NCBI GenBank assembly: GCA_964476585.1
Contig: CAYZBF010000001.1
Location: 1 to 64,000 of the forward strand
Source of the DNA: CAYZBF01 sp964476585
GTDB taxonomy: Bacteria > Hydrothermota > UBA3072
Length of the DNA: 64,000 nt
Reading direction: 5' to 3'
In this document: positions 26,781-35,978 of the stretch, piece by piece
How positions within the stretch are numbered: the stretch's first letter is position 1
Layout of the letters: the number at the start of each line of letters is the position of its first letter
The notes under the pieces: generated by a model
The model's input: the letters and a program-made list of their open reading frames with translations, nothing else
What the model was told of the DNA's origin: nothing
The model's database searches: none
Position numbers and translations under genes: made by a program

Positions 26781-28223
26781 TTATTCAAAGTCTACTCCTC
26801 TCAAGTATTCAACCAGTTTCTCCAATCTCTTTATAACCCTTTCCTTCCCTAATATCTCCATCAATGTAAAGAGACCAGGACCAATAGAAACACCACTTAT
26901 ACCAAGTCTGACCGGGTGAATGAGTTCTGCTGTTTTGCACTTAAGCTTTTCTGATAATTCTCTCATCACATTTTCAATCTCTTTTTCCCTGAAAGATTCA
27001 GTTTTTCTAAGAAGTCCTATCAATTCTCTCAACCTATCTTCCAGGCCTAGGTAGAAATACTTCCTGGCTCCCTCTTCATCATATGAAAAATCATCTGAAA
27101 AGAAATAATATCCCCTCCCTATAAAGTCTTCAAACTTTCTAGCCCTTTTCCCCATAGCATCTACAATCCTTTTCAGATATTCTAAGTTATCTATAAAAAT
27201 TCCTTTATCTTTTAGATATTCCATAAGCCGTAATGCTACTTCATCTCTACCCAGACGATTCATCCATTCTTTATTTAACCAATCCAAACGTTCAAGATCA
27301 AATATTGCAGGGGTTTTGTGAACGTTATCTATGGTAAATCGGTTAATCAATTCGGGAAGAGAAAAGATCTCTTCTTCTGTTTTTGGAGACCATCCAAGAA
27401 GGGCAAGATAATTCACAAATGCTTCAGGCAGGAATCCCCCTTCTTTATAAGAGGAAAGAGAAATAGCACCATGCCTCTTTGATAGTTTTGAATGGTCTTT
27501 TCCTAAAATTAGAGGGACATGTCCAAATAAAGGGAGCTCAAAGCCAAATGCCTTATATAATAATATCTGCTTGAAAGTATTAGAAATATGATCATCCCCC
27601 CGCAGCACATGGGTTATACCCATCCGATGATCATCAACCACCACAGCCAGATTGTAAGTGGGTGAACCATCTGATTTTATAAGAACGAAATCCTCTATTT
27701 CAGAATTCTCCCGCTTGACATCACCATGGATAAAATCTTCATAGGTGGTAACGCCTGGTGGAATCAAAAATCTTAGAGCCTTTGGTCTTCCCTCTTGTTC
27801 GAATTCTTCTCGCTCACGCTCGGATAGATTATAACATCTCCTGTCATATATCCATCCACCTTTTGCCTTAATAGCCTTCTTTCTTCTCTCCTCAATTTCA
27901 TCGGGAGTGCAATAGCACCAGTATGCGAGTCCCTCATCCAGCAATTCTATCGCTTTCTCTCTATAATCATCAAAATAGTCCGACTGATATAGAATATCCT
28001 CATCCCAGTCAAGACTCATCCATTTCAACCCTTCAACTATTGACATAACCATCTCTTCCCTTGAACGTTTTAAATCTGTGTCCTCAATTCGGAGAAGAAA
28101 AACCCCTTTATTTGCTCGCGCAAAAAGGTAGTTGAATAGCGCTGTCCTGGCAGTTCCTACATGAAGATATCCTGTTGGTGAAGGAGCGATACGAACCCTT
28201 ACCGTATTAGTTCTATAATTCAT
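26781..28223 (-). CDS. gltX: Glutamyl-tRNA synthetase
   Basis: 480 residues. The start is ATG 28223 (MNYRTNTVRVRIAPSPTG) with AAGGAGAGAAGGG in front; the frame continues upstream to a GTG but that stretch is the ribosome site itself. HIGH-class motif RIAPSPTGYLHVGTARTALF, the KLSKR signature in LGKDHSKLSKRHG, and YCYCTPDEIEER all match. It charges tRNA-Glu (and, if non-discriminating, tRNA-Gln). It has its own promoter at 28262-28291. Confidence 0.96.
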   Translation of the reverse strand: MNYRTNTVRVRIAPSPTGYLHVGTARTALFNYLFARANKGVFLLRIEDTDLKRSREEMVMSIVEGLKWMSLDWDEDILYQSDYFDDYREKAIELLDEGLAYWCYCTPDEIEERRKKAIKAKGGWIYDRRCYNLSEREREEFEQEGRPKALRFLIPPGVTTYEDFIHGDVKRENSEIEDFVLIKSDGSPTYNLAVVVDDHRMGITHVLRGDDHISNTFKQILLYKAFGFELPLFGHVPLILGKDHSKLSKRHGAISLSSYKEGGFLPEAFVNYLALLGWSPKTEEEIFSLPELINRFTIDNVHKTPAIFDLERLDWLNKEWMNRLGRDEVALRLMEYLKDKGIFIDNLEYLKRIVDAMGKRARKFEDFIGRGYYFFSDDFSYDEEGARKYFYLGLEDRLRELIGLLRKTESFREKEIENVMRELSEKLKCKTAELIHPVRLGISGVSIGPGLFTLMEILGKERVIKRLEKLVEYLRGVDFE

Positions 28224-28261
28224 CCCTTCTCTCCTTTCCACTCACTTTTATCTTTCCCGTT

Positions 28262-28291
28262 TATATATAAACACAATGCGGTACAAGTCAA
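28262..28291 (-). promoter_or_regulatory. Promoter of gltX
   Basis: Minus strand TTGACT (28291-28286) followed after 16 or 18 bases by overlapping TATATA hexamers (28269-28262). The predicted leader is ~30-35 nt and contains the GGAGAGAAGGG ribosome site. Confidence 0.6.
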
Positions 28292-28298
28292 GCCCCCC

Positions 28299-28325
28299 AA
28301 AGAGAATCGGGAGTCGATTCTCTTT
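28299..28325. repeat. Perfect 10-bp stem-loop next to the gltX promoter
   Basis: AAAGAGAATC (28299-28308) and GATTCTCTTT (28316-28325) are separated by 7 bases. It starts 8 bases beyond the -35 box of gltX. It has no U run on either strand long enough for a terminator. It could be an operator or a remnant terminator. Confidence 0.6.
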
Positions 28326-28608
28326 ATTGAAAAATGCAATGGGACGCAGATAAACGCAGAGTTTAAACGATTTAAAATTATATAACTAATCAAAAATCAT
28401 AATAACTCAATAAACGTAATTAACCCAATAAACTTACCGCCCTAACTCCTGTCGTCCGTCTTCCGTCCCCGGTCTCCGATCTAATAACTGACCAACCTAC
28501 TAACTCACCAACGGACTAACAATATGACTTTTGACTAAAGACTATAGACTAGCGACTAAAATTACCCTTGAAACCTCGAACCCTTGAACCCTCTTAATAT
28601 TTAGGCCC
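28326..28608. other. Gene-free stretch of degenerate phrase repeats between gltX and ffh
   Basis: No conserved frame is seen. The stretch is a patchwork of short units: GACGCAGATAAACGCAGAG, AATAACTCAATAAACGTAAT, GTCGTCCGTCTTCCGTCC, AACTGACCAACCTACTAACT, GACTTTTGACTAAAGACTA and CCTTGAAACCTCGAACCC. The same unit types recur in other gaps of the window. Confidence 0.7.
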
Positions 28609-28638
28609 TTGCCATAGGCTTTAATTATTTTATATTCT
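28609..28638 (+). promoter_or_regulatory. Promoter of ffh, predicting a leaderless mRNA
   Basis: TTGCCA (28609-28614) followed after 16 or 18 bases by TATATT (28631-28636) or TATTCT (28633-28638). The start would fall at 28643-28645, at or within two bases of the ATG. There is no Shine-Dalgarno sequence upstream of the ATG. Confidence 0.55.
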
Positions 28639-28644
28639 ATTACT

Positions 28645-29949
28645 ATGTTTGAGAATCTTACGAATAGGATAAAAGAGGTAGCAAAAAATCTTACTGGTAG
28701 AGGAAGGCTTAAAGAGTCAGACGTAAAGGCTGGAATGCGGGATATCAGGCGTGCTCTCATTGAGGCAGATGTCAATCTTCAGGTTGCTAAGGACTTCGTC
28801 TCTAGAGTGGAAGAAGAAGCAATCAATAGGAAGATATTTGAAAGCTTTTCCCCTGGAGAAATGATAGTAAAGATTGTAGGAGAAAAAATCATCGAACTAC
28901 TCGGGGAACCAATTCCGTTATCCCTTGAAGGCCAACCTGCTTCTGTTCTTCTTGTGGGATTACAGGGCTCAGGTAAAACGACAACAGCTGTTAAACTCGC
29001 CACCTATTTAAAGAAAAAGGGGCGGAATCCTTTCCTCATACCGGTTGATGTCAAAAGGCCAGCGGCTTTCGAGCAACTCCGGGATTTAGCAGTTAGGGAA
29101 GAACTTCCTTATTTCGAAAAACGTCTTCCAGACGAAGTTAAACTCACCAAACTTGCTCTAACCCAGTCTATCATAAAACGATATGATACACTCATCTTTG
29201 ACACAGCAGGAAGATTACATATAGACAAGGAAATGATTGAGCAGATCAAAAAGGTTAAAACTACTGTGAAGCCGTCCGAGCTTCTCCTTGTTGCTGATGG
29301 TATGACCGGACAGGATGCTGTAAATGTAGCAAGGGAGTTCAATAAGGAAGTAGGAGTGACAGGAATAATACTCACCAAGATGGACGGTGATGCAAGGGGG
29401 GGTGCTGCTCTTTCAATGAGAGAGGTAACCGGTAAGCCAATTAAATTCTTGGGAGTTGGAGAGAAATCCTCTGATCTTCAATTATTACATCCCGAGCGAC
29501 TTGCTACAAGAATTCTTGGTATAGGAGATATCAGAACCCTGCAGGAAAGAGCAGAAAAGGAAATAGAAAAAGAGAAAGCAGAGGAATTCCAGAAAAAACT
29601 AAAGGAAGCAAAGCTGAATCTGGAGGATTTTCTGGTTCAGATAAAGCAAATAAAGAGGATGGGACCTCTTGAAGAACTTATTGAGATGCTACCAGGCGGT
29701 CAGGATTTAAAGAAACTAATGGATGAAAAGCAACTTATCATAACCGAAGCAATCATTCAGTCAATGACCCCTGAGGAACGTGCTAACACCAGGATTCTCA
29801 ATGCCTCAAGAAAGAGAAGAATTGCAATGGGCAGTGGAACATCTGTTCAGGAGATTAATCAATTATTAAAGGAATATGAGATGGTGAAGAAGTTAATGAA
29901 ACAGATGAAAGGGCATGGCCCATCACTCATGCCACCTATCTTCCGTTAA
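28645..29949 (+). CDS. ffh: Signal recognition particle protein Ffh (SRP54)
   Basis: 434 residues. N domain 1-90, then G domain with P-loop GLQGSGKTTT (~105), DTAGRLHID (~187), TKMDGDARGGA (~245), and the methionine-rich M domain from ~300 (FLVQIKQIKRMGPLEELIEMLPG, MTPEERANTRIL, SRKRRIAMGSG, VKKLMKQMKG). A GTPase that delivers nascent membrane and secreted proteins to FtsY and the Sec translocon. The ATG has no ribosome site, and a -10 box about 7 bases upstream suggests leaderless translation. I saw no SRP RNA gene in the window. The stop at 29947-29949 is followed by a hairpin-rich repeat element. Confidence 0.96.
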   Translation: MFENLTNRIKEVAKNLTGRGRLKESDVKAGMRDIRRALIEADVNLQVAKDFVSRVEEEAINRKIFESFSPGEMIVKIVGEKIIELLGEPIPLSLEGQPASVLLVGLQGSGKTTTAVKLATYLKKKGRNPFLIPVDVKRPAAFEQLRDLAVREELPYFEKRLPDEVKLTKLALTQSIIKRYDTLIFDTAGRLHIDKEMIEQIKKVKTTVKPSELLLVADGMTGQDAVNVAREFNKEVGVTGIILTKMDGDARGGAALSMREVTGKPIKFLGVGEKSSDLQLLHPERLATRILGIGDIRTLQERAEKEIEKEKAEEFQKKLKEAKLNLEDFLVQIKQIKRMGPLEELIEMLPGGQDLKKLMDEKQLIITEAIIQSMTPEERANTRILNASRKRRIAMGSGTSVQEINQLLKEYEMVKKLMKQMKGHGPSLMPPIFR

Positions 29950-29993
29950 AGGATTAAGGATTAAGGAAAACTCAGTCATGAGTCGAGTGATAC

Positions 29994-30295
29994 TGTGCCA
30001 AAATTAAATTTTATACCATTGGATAGAAAGAAGGCTATATCCCTCAAAAAGACGTGGTTGATTTCCACGGCTCGCCCTGTGGAATAGATGTCTCTACCTG
30101 ATGCTCTTCTATTCCATTGGGCGAGGAAATCACCACTCCCGCTCTCGGGCTCGCTCTCCTTGGAATGCTTGCATTCCAAGGAACCATACCCGCTTGCCCT
30201 GCGAGAGGGCTTTATGAGGAACACAGCCTTCTTATTTTCGATGCTTAAATCTTTAAATATTTTACGAAATTTTAATATATTTGAGTTTTGGCACA
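29994..30295 (+). repeat. Hairpin-rich repeat element, copy A
   Basis: A 302-bp element with perfect 10-bp terminal inverted repeats TGTGCCAAAA / TTTTGGCACA. Internal parts: hairpin H1 at 30056-30133 (arms GATTTCC, CTCGCCC, TGGAATAG against CTATTCCA, GGGCGAG, GGAAATC); the spacer ACTCCCGCTCTCGGGCTCGC; hairpin H2, an 11-bp perfect stem CCTTGGAATGC/GCATTCCAAGG at 30158-30181; then CCATACCCGC and GCGAGAGGG. H1 and the flanking motifs match copy C (56314-56567, opposite strand) over ~75 bases, and the layout matches copy B (40910-41280). With flanks it fills the gap 29950-30365. Open frames across it are chance readings. Confidence 0.8.
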
Positions 30296-30365
30296 GCCTC
30301 TTCCGTCCCCTGCCCCCGGTCTCCGGTCTTAAATTCCCTCGAAACCTTGAACCCTTTATAAAAAT

Positions 30366-30842
30366 ATGAATATCTTAATTCTAATCCTTTCCTACATTAT
30401 TATGCTTATTGGAGTTTTAGGTTGTTTCCTTCCATTCCTTCCTGGAACGCCTTTAGTTTTTGCAGGAATATTTTTCTACGCATGGAAGACACATTTTATG
30501 ATTATCTCTCAGAATCTCCTTTTTATATTCCTAATTGTAACTGCAATTACTGTCATTCTTGACTATATTGCAGGCGCCATAGGAGCAAAGAAACTTGGTG
30601 CTACAAAGTTTGGAGTAGTGGGTGCATTTCTGGGTGTAATAGTCGGAGTCTTCTTTGCTCCCTGGGGAATCTTTATCGGTCCTCCTCTTGGAGCACTTAT
30701 AGGTGAACTAATAACCGGTAAGAATATAAAGGATGCGATGAAGGCTTCCGGTGGAGCAATCCTTGGAATCCTGGGAGGTACCTTAACCAAGGTTATCGCA
30801 TCCCTGGTTATGATAGGCTTCTTTACGGCAAGGCTTTTCTAA
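30366..30842 (+). CDS. DUF456-family integral membrane protein
   Basis: 158 residues, highly hydrophobic with about five membrane segments: 4-35 (two), 48-70, 84-110 and 130-155. GVLGCFLPFLPGTPLVFAGI near the start and the glycine-rich FGVVGAFLGVIVGVFFAPWGIFIGPPLGALIGEL stretch (about 85-120; glycine-zipper-like) are diagnostic of DUF456. The molecular function of the family is not established. No Shine-Dalgarno is visible before the ATG; TTTATAAAAAT lies immediately upstream and could be a -10 region of a near-leaderless transcript. It stands alone between two repeat-filled gaps. Confidence 0.85.
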   Translation: MNILILILSYIIMLIGVLGCFLPFLPGTPLVFAGIFFYAWKTHFMIISQNLLFIFLIVTAITVILDYIAGAIGAKKLGATKFGVVGAFLGVIVGVFFAPWGIFIGPPLGALIGELITGKNIKDAMKASGGAILGILGGTLTKVIASLVMIGFFTARLF

Positions 30843-30862
30843 CCCCTACCCCTCCTTTTAAT

Positions 30863-31075
30863 TCACCACAAAGACACAAAGGACACAGAGAAGTCGCTTC
30901 GCTCCAGTCTTCAGTCCTAAGTCATCAGTCAAACTATATAGTCAAATGGTTGAGTGGTTGAATGGTTAAGTGAGTTGGAATATAATACTGACCTTGGACA
31001 TCGGACTTTGGACTCTCATAATGAACCCATTTACACATCTACTTATCTACCACTTATCCCCTACTAATACTAACA
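30863..31075. repeat. Patchwork of short degenerate phrase repeats
   Basis: It begins with CACCACAAAGACACAAAGGA and CACAGAG, continues with GTCTTCAGTCCTAAGTCATC, then TTGAGTGGTTGAATGGTTAA, GACCTTGGACATCGGACTTT and CATCTACTTATCTACCACTT. No gene or terminator is recognised in the gap between the DUF456 gene and the giant secreted protein. Confidence 0.65.
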
Positions 31076-31099
31076 CAGAACCAAGAACTTAGAATCCCT

Positions 31100-34000
31100 C
31101 TATCTAACCAATACCACTTTCTCTCTTGAAATAACCTCCCCATCTACTTTCCCTCTTACAAAGTATACACCTGACGATAAAGAATGTAATGGAATGACGA
31201 GTGTTCCTTTTCCTGGGTTAAAGGTATCCTTTAACTTTTTCACTCTCCTCCCGCACTTATCATATATCTCAATCTCCACTCTATTCCTTTCCTTTAATTG
31301 AAGTTCTAAGAGTAGGGTTCCGTTGAGTGCAACGGAGTTGTTTAATGTCAGTTTATCTTCTAATATCTCTTCTTCAATTCCCGTACCATAATAATTCCAG
31401 TGTATATCTTCCATAGGGGCAGAAGGATGATAGGGGTCGCTGTGCGTTGAACCCTCATAATACATCATTAGCGCATAATCTCTTAGCTGCCGTGCTCCTG
31501 GGAGATATCCTCTTCCATAACCTAAATCCTCTCCACCATTGAGCCCCTGACCCACACCGGTAGCAAGAACAAAATGAATTGTATCTCCGTCCACAATAGA
31601 GTATGGTCCATAGGTAAGTAGGAACCTGTAATCAAAGACATCGGCTTCTAAATCATATGGATGAGGTAAGAATCTATATCCCAAGGACATTAAATGTTCT
31701 CCAGTCATAAAATCGAACTTGTTCACATCGGTTCCCGGGTCATTGTTCCAGTTCCACCACTGATGTGACGTGGGTCTTGCAAGACGGCAGGTATCACCAA
31801 CACCATCAATCCAGATGGAATCGTTTGGAGATTTAGGTGCATAGAGCATAGAAGCAAAGATAAAACCTGCGGACAAACCATTATCCGTGGAATCATTACC
31901 AATCTCATTCGGATTATCTCCATCGAGTATAAAAGACATATCCCTCCACACCCATTGGGTATCTCCTAAAATGGTGTTTTCATTGAGGTCATCGCCAAAA
32001 AGGCATACCTGATCCGGAGTCCCATCGGGAACAGGAAGCGTGGTATCCTGAAGGATGGTATAATCATCCGAGGGTGAAGGATAATGCGTTAGAGTATTCC
32101 ATTCCGCATTAGTCCAGCCATCATATGAAACAAGGTCATCTATGCAAGCATCAAGTGGATCAGCTTCTGAAACATCAGCATCAAAGGTGATAGAAAAGTA
32201 GAAACTATCTCGAATAGCTGGTAAGCCTATATCTGATTTAGTTTTATCATATATCACATCAAACTCATAGGCAATGATATGGGAAGCATGTCCACTACTC
32301 CAGGAGAGTGCTCGCTGTATAACCTTTATCCCAATAGCCCTGCCGGAATTACTGGAGACCCAGTCATAATATGAAGAAACAATATCAAAATCAGACTTTC
32401 CGGGACCATTCCATCCCCATCCTTCAGGGTTCAATTCATAATTTCCATAATCTGCATGAGAAACATACGGGGTTCCATCCTGCATAGTTCCAAACCAGAG
32501 CCTTCCTTCCCAGAGATAAAAATTACCAGCCTTGCCCGGCCAATAATAGGATGGATTACCAGTCGCTTCAGAATTTGGGTCTCCGAATTGACCGCGATTA
32601 GAAACAACGCTCCAGAGGTCGCCTGTTGTAATTGGTCTAAATTCAGGCACAGCTGTCAGACCACCAGATAGGGTAGTTACATTACATTGAATTACTGGGC
32701 TCATGCCCGATGGGGATTCGTATAATGAACGTATTCCATAGATATAGGTGGTGTCATTCATCACAGGCGTGTCATTATAGTACGTTCCAACATAAAGTGA
32801 TTCAATCTGGTTGAAATATGTATCTGATATCAACTTCCGATATAGCCTGAATCCAATAAGCCCTTTGGAATCGGAAGAACTCTTGAGATTTTTTATCAAC
32901 TCCTTTCTCCCGCTATCTGGTAGTGTCCAGAATAGAGTAACAACACTATCCCCACCCATTGTTCTGAAATCAGCGGGTGGTGGAAACTGGGTAGGGTGCC
33001 CGGCAACCATATTGGAAGGGGGGCTCATTCCATCAGCATAAACCCCATGAACATAGTAATAATATGTGGATTCATTATATACAATATTATCAAGATAGAA
33101 GGTTGTATCAACAGGTGTGAGTAAACTGAAAGAAGTTGTATCGTTTATAGAGCGATATAAATCAAAATTTAGCAAATTTTTCGCACCTTTTTCACCTACT
33201 ACTGGTTCTTCCCAGGCAAGTTCCACTGTATCTTCCCTGTAATCATTAATAACCTCTAAATTCCTCGGGGGAAGAAATGACCAGGGTTTTGTATCTATGA
33301 GATAATCCCCTGCTTCTGTGAGTAACGGGAATAGATAGACCTCAGGGTAATCAAGGGCTATGAATGCTTCATTATATGAATTAAGAGAAATGAACTCAGA
33401 TATCGTATCTACAGAAGAACACCTAATCACTTTGAGATATGGGTCTAAGTAATCATCCGCATCAAAGAATAATGAATCGTTTTCTAACTTTGAGCTATCT
33501 GCCACCAACACTTCATTCTTGTATCCATCTTTTTCATTAAAAACTCTGGGGTCCCAGGAATTAGAGACACTATCTGGATAGTAACTAACATCGATTAGTG
33601 AGAAATTATCAAATACACATGAGGCTTCCCAATCAAGGAAAACGGTATCGTGATTAGTAAAATATCCATTATCTACAAGTACAGAATCCAATCCACTAAA
33701 GCCATTATAAGGTGATTGTATCAAATCGCTGATAAAGTCATTCCCCCCATAATTTTCATAAAGGTATACATAAAAAGTAAAAATAGACGTTCCACTTAAT
33801 CTTGTAATATATTTTTGTGGTACGCCGTAAACTTTTGGAACAATATTTCCATCACCATAATAAACTAAATACCTGGCATACTCATTCACGCCTATTTTCA
33901 CCCAATCATCTTCATCCGGGTCATAATTCCAGTGAATCATCTCTGCCATACTTCCTATAATTTTCTTTTTAACATACTCCGGGTCATCACTCCATCCAAC

Positions 34001-35965
34001 ATCATCGTCTACATCTACATATATTAGTTCCATACCATTAGAATACTGCACCAAGGTATCCTCGTTCGTTGGATCAAAGTAAGCGGGATTTTCGTCAAAT
34101 CCATCCTCATATATATCAAGGAGAACCACATGTAAAAGTAAATCGTTATCAACATCAGGAATGTCACCCAATTTATCAATAAGTAATTCAAATAGTCCTG
34201 TTGTTGGGTCAGAAGGAACAGCATCCTCAAAATAAGCATCAACTTCAGCAATTGTACCACTATCGATTGGATAAGGCTCTATGCCTTCATTATCCTCAAA
34301 CCAGTTGCTGCCACCATCTACTGAAAAATACATACCGTTATGATTGCCAACTATAATTGTATCAGGCTCAATCATCGTTATAGCTTCACAAACCTTAACC
34401 TGTCCCATTATACCATATTCCAGGAAACCATTACTCAGTTGAGTCCAGCTTCCATCATATCTATATGGAAAAGAATCTGTTGCTGCATATACAATGCCAT
34501 TCATGTCAACATAGATATCATTTATATCTGGAATAGAACCTGATATATCATTCCAGCTTGTTCCCTCGTTGTCACTTATATATACCTGGGATGGAGAAGC
34601 AGCTATCATATAATTTCCTTTTAAATCCCTCTCAAGTTTAAACCAATCATCCTTAACATCAAGGGATTTACTCCAAATACTATCATTGTAGAAATATACT
34701 CCTTCTCGAGTAGCAGCATAGACATAATCAATCGAGTCACGATGGGGTGCCAGAGCATACACTAAAAGCTGGATGGAAACGTCTTCTATCCAGTATGGCT
34801 CGCTCCCATAACCATAGTCTTCCGAAGAAAAGACAATTCTGGAGGTATCATCCGAAGCTTGAGATAACTTTACATTAACCTCTGAAGAAGGAGTTATTAT
34901 AACGCCGCTTGAATCTTCAAAATCTGCAAACAATTTTATCTCGTTAAATTCCTCACTGTTAACTCCTGAATCATCAATTATGACCCAGCCTCTAGCAGTA
35001 TCGTAATACCTCATCTTTCCATAACTATATGCGACCTTCAATTCTAACCCGTTCTTTATTCTTATAATTCCACTATGAGTAAGTGGTCTGAATTGAAAGG
35101 TGCATATAATATTGGATACATCAGGAAGCTGATACTCTGCTGCAACATTTGAGCCACCAAGACCAGAAGAATGGATTAAAAGGGAATACTCTCCACTATA
35201 ACTAGAGACTGTATCAAGGCGAACATAATTATAAGTATCTTCTGTTCCTGTTTGTATCCATCCATCTGGAAGTGAATCAAGGTAACCAGCTATCATTGTA
35301 TCAACATCCTCAAAATCCTGTTCCTCGATAATACTCGTCAGAGGTTCCCAGTTATCAAATGGAGATGTACCTCTTAACTTTTGATAAACTCCATCATAGG
35401 TAGCAGCAAAATATTTATTATAGGCGAATCCAGCTGCAGATTGATTAACCGGACTGAGAACAACATCAAAAATATTGGAGTTTAGCTCACTCAACTTAAC
35501 ACCACTCCAGTTTCTTCCACCATTAGTTGACTGATATACTCCAGCTTCCGTTGCAGCAACCAGGTAACAAATATTTAAGGCATCATGAAAATGAAAGGAA
35601 TTTACAACACTACGCTTGACCCCTGCTCTATTAAGGTTCCACTGGGACCCGATATTATCCTTTGTGAATATATCTGTTGCTAAGAGAGAATCATCTACAT
35701 TGGCTACCGCGAGTGTTATATCAAACTCATTGAATTGCGCAGCTAGGGAGTAGTTAAAAGGATCAAAAACTAATACTCTTGAGGGAAGTTCTACCTCTTT
35801 CCCCCAGATTATTACATCGCTATCAACCTCCAATGCCCTGACATTAATCTCCCGGTATAGCCGGAAGAAACCCTGGTCCTGTGTCCATATAGTCGCACCT
35901 TCATTTAACTCAACAGCTAATATCAAGGAAGGAATTAACAATAAAAGAAATATCCTGTGTTTCAT
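31100..35965 (-). CDS. 1621-residue secreted fusion-type protein with FN3-like domains and C-terminal sorting domain
   Basis: The start is ATG 35965 (MKHRIFLLLLIPSLILA, a signal peptide) with AAGAAGGTG in front; the frame is open to 36025 but without a signal. Residues 1 to ~850 parallel the protein at 11634-15305: propeller-like strands, DNEGIEPYPIDS, LLHVVLLDIYEDG, then MIHWNYDPDEDDWV, a zincin-like region lacking its zinc ligands. Two fibronectin-III-like domains follow (~930-1110). Residues ~1125-1540 parallel the protein at 16327-18351 (NRGQFGDP, PYVSHADYGNYEL, HQWWNWNNDPGTDVNK). It ends in a sorting domain (IEIYDKCGRRVKKL, GVYFVRG, REKVVLVR). It appears to combine two proteins that are separate genes in the 8.5-21 kb operon. 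Role unknown, surface-exposed by inference. Confidence 0.82.
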   Translation of the reverse strand: MKHRIFLLLLIPSLILAVELNEGATIWTQDQGFFRLYREINVRALEVDSDVIIWGKEVELPSRVLVFDPFNYSLAAQFNEFDITLAVANVDDSLLATDIFTKDNIGSQWNLNRAGVKRSVVNSFHFHDALNICYLVAATEAGVYQSTNGGRNWSGVKLSELNSNIFDVVLSPVNQSAAGFAYNKYFAATYDGVYQKLRGTSPFDNWEPLTSIIEEQDFEDVDTMIAGYLDSLPDGWIQTGTEDTYNYVRLDTVSSYSGEYSLLIHSSGLGGSNVAAEYQLPDVSNIICTFQFRPLTHSGIIRIKNGLELKVAYSYGKMRYYDTARGWVIIDDSGVNSEEFNEIKLFADFEDSSGVIITPSSEVNVKLSQASDDTSRIVFSSEDYGYGSEPYWIEDVSIQLLVYALAPHRDSIDYVYAATREGVYFYNDSIWSKSLDVKDDWFKLERDLKGNYMIAASPSQVYISDNEGTSWNDISGSIPDINDIYVDMNGIVYAATDSFPYRYDGSWTQLSNGFLEYGIMGQVKVCEAITMIEPDTIIVGNHNGMYFSVDGGSNWFEDNEGIEPYPIDSGTIAEVDAYFEDAVPSDPTTGLFELLIDKLGDIPDVDNDLLLHVVLLDIYEDGFDENPAYFDPTNEDTLVQYSNGMELIYVDVDDDVGWSDDPEYVKKKIIGSMAEMIHWNYDPDEDDWVKIGVNEYARYLVYYGDGNIVPKVYGVPQKYITRLSGTSIFTFYVYLYENYGGNDFISDLIQSPYNGFSGLDSVLVDNGYFTNHDTVFLDWEASCVFDNFSLIDVSYYPDSVSNSWDPRVFNEKDGYKNEVLVADSSKLENDSLFFDADDYLDPYLKVIRCSSVDTISEFISLNSYNEAFIALDYPEVYLFPLLTEAGDYLIDTKPWSFLPPRNLEVINDYREDTVELAWEEPVVGEKGAKNLLNFDLYRSINDTTSFSLLTPVDTTFYLDNIVYNESTYYYYVHGVYADGMSPPSNMVAGHPTQFPPPADFRTMGGDSVVTLFWTLPDSGRKELIKNLKSSSDSKGLIGFRLYRKLISDTYFNQIESLYVGTYYNDTPVMNDTTYIYGIRSLYESPSGMSPVIQCNVTTLSGGLTAVPEFRPITTGDLWSVVSNRGQFGDPNSEATGNPSYYWPGKAGNFYLWEGRLWFGTMQDGTPYVSHADYGNYELNPEGWGWNGPGKSDFDIVSSYYDWVSSNSGRAIGIKVIQRALSWSSGHASHIIAYEFDVIYDKTKSDIGLPAIRDSFYFSITFDADVSEADPLDACIDDLVSYDGWTNAEWNTLTHYPSPSDDYTILQDTTLPVPDGTPDQVCLFGDDLNENTILGDTQWVWRDMSFILDGDNPNEIGNDSTDNGLSAGFIFASMLYAPKSPNDSIWIDGVGDTCRLARPTSHQWWNWNNDPGTDVNKFDFMTGEHLMSLGYRFLPHPYDLEADVFDYRFLLTYGPYSIVDGDTIHFVLATGVGQGLNGGEDLGYGRGYLPGARQLRDYALMMYYEGSTHSDPYHPSAPMEDIHWNYYGTGIEEEILEDKLTLNNSVALNGTLLLELQLKERNRVEIEIYDKCGRRVKKLKDTFNPGKGTLVIPLHSLSSGVYFVRGKVDGEVISREKVVLVR

Positions 35966-35978
35966 AAAACACCTTCTT

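Noticed and set aside
29976..30369. 82- and 93-codon frames on the two strands around 30.1 kb
   Set aside because: Both read across the hairpins of element A. The 'ALLFHWARKSPLPLSGS'-type peptides come from the repeat core, and similar peptides appear in other copies.
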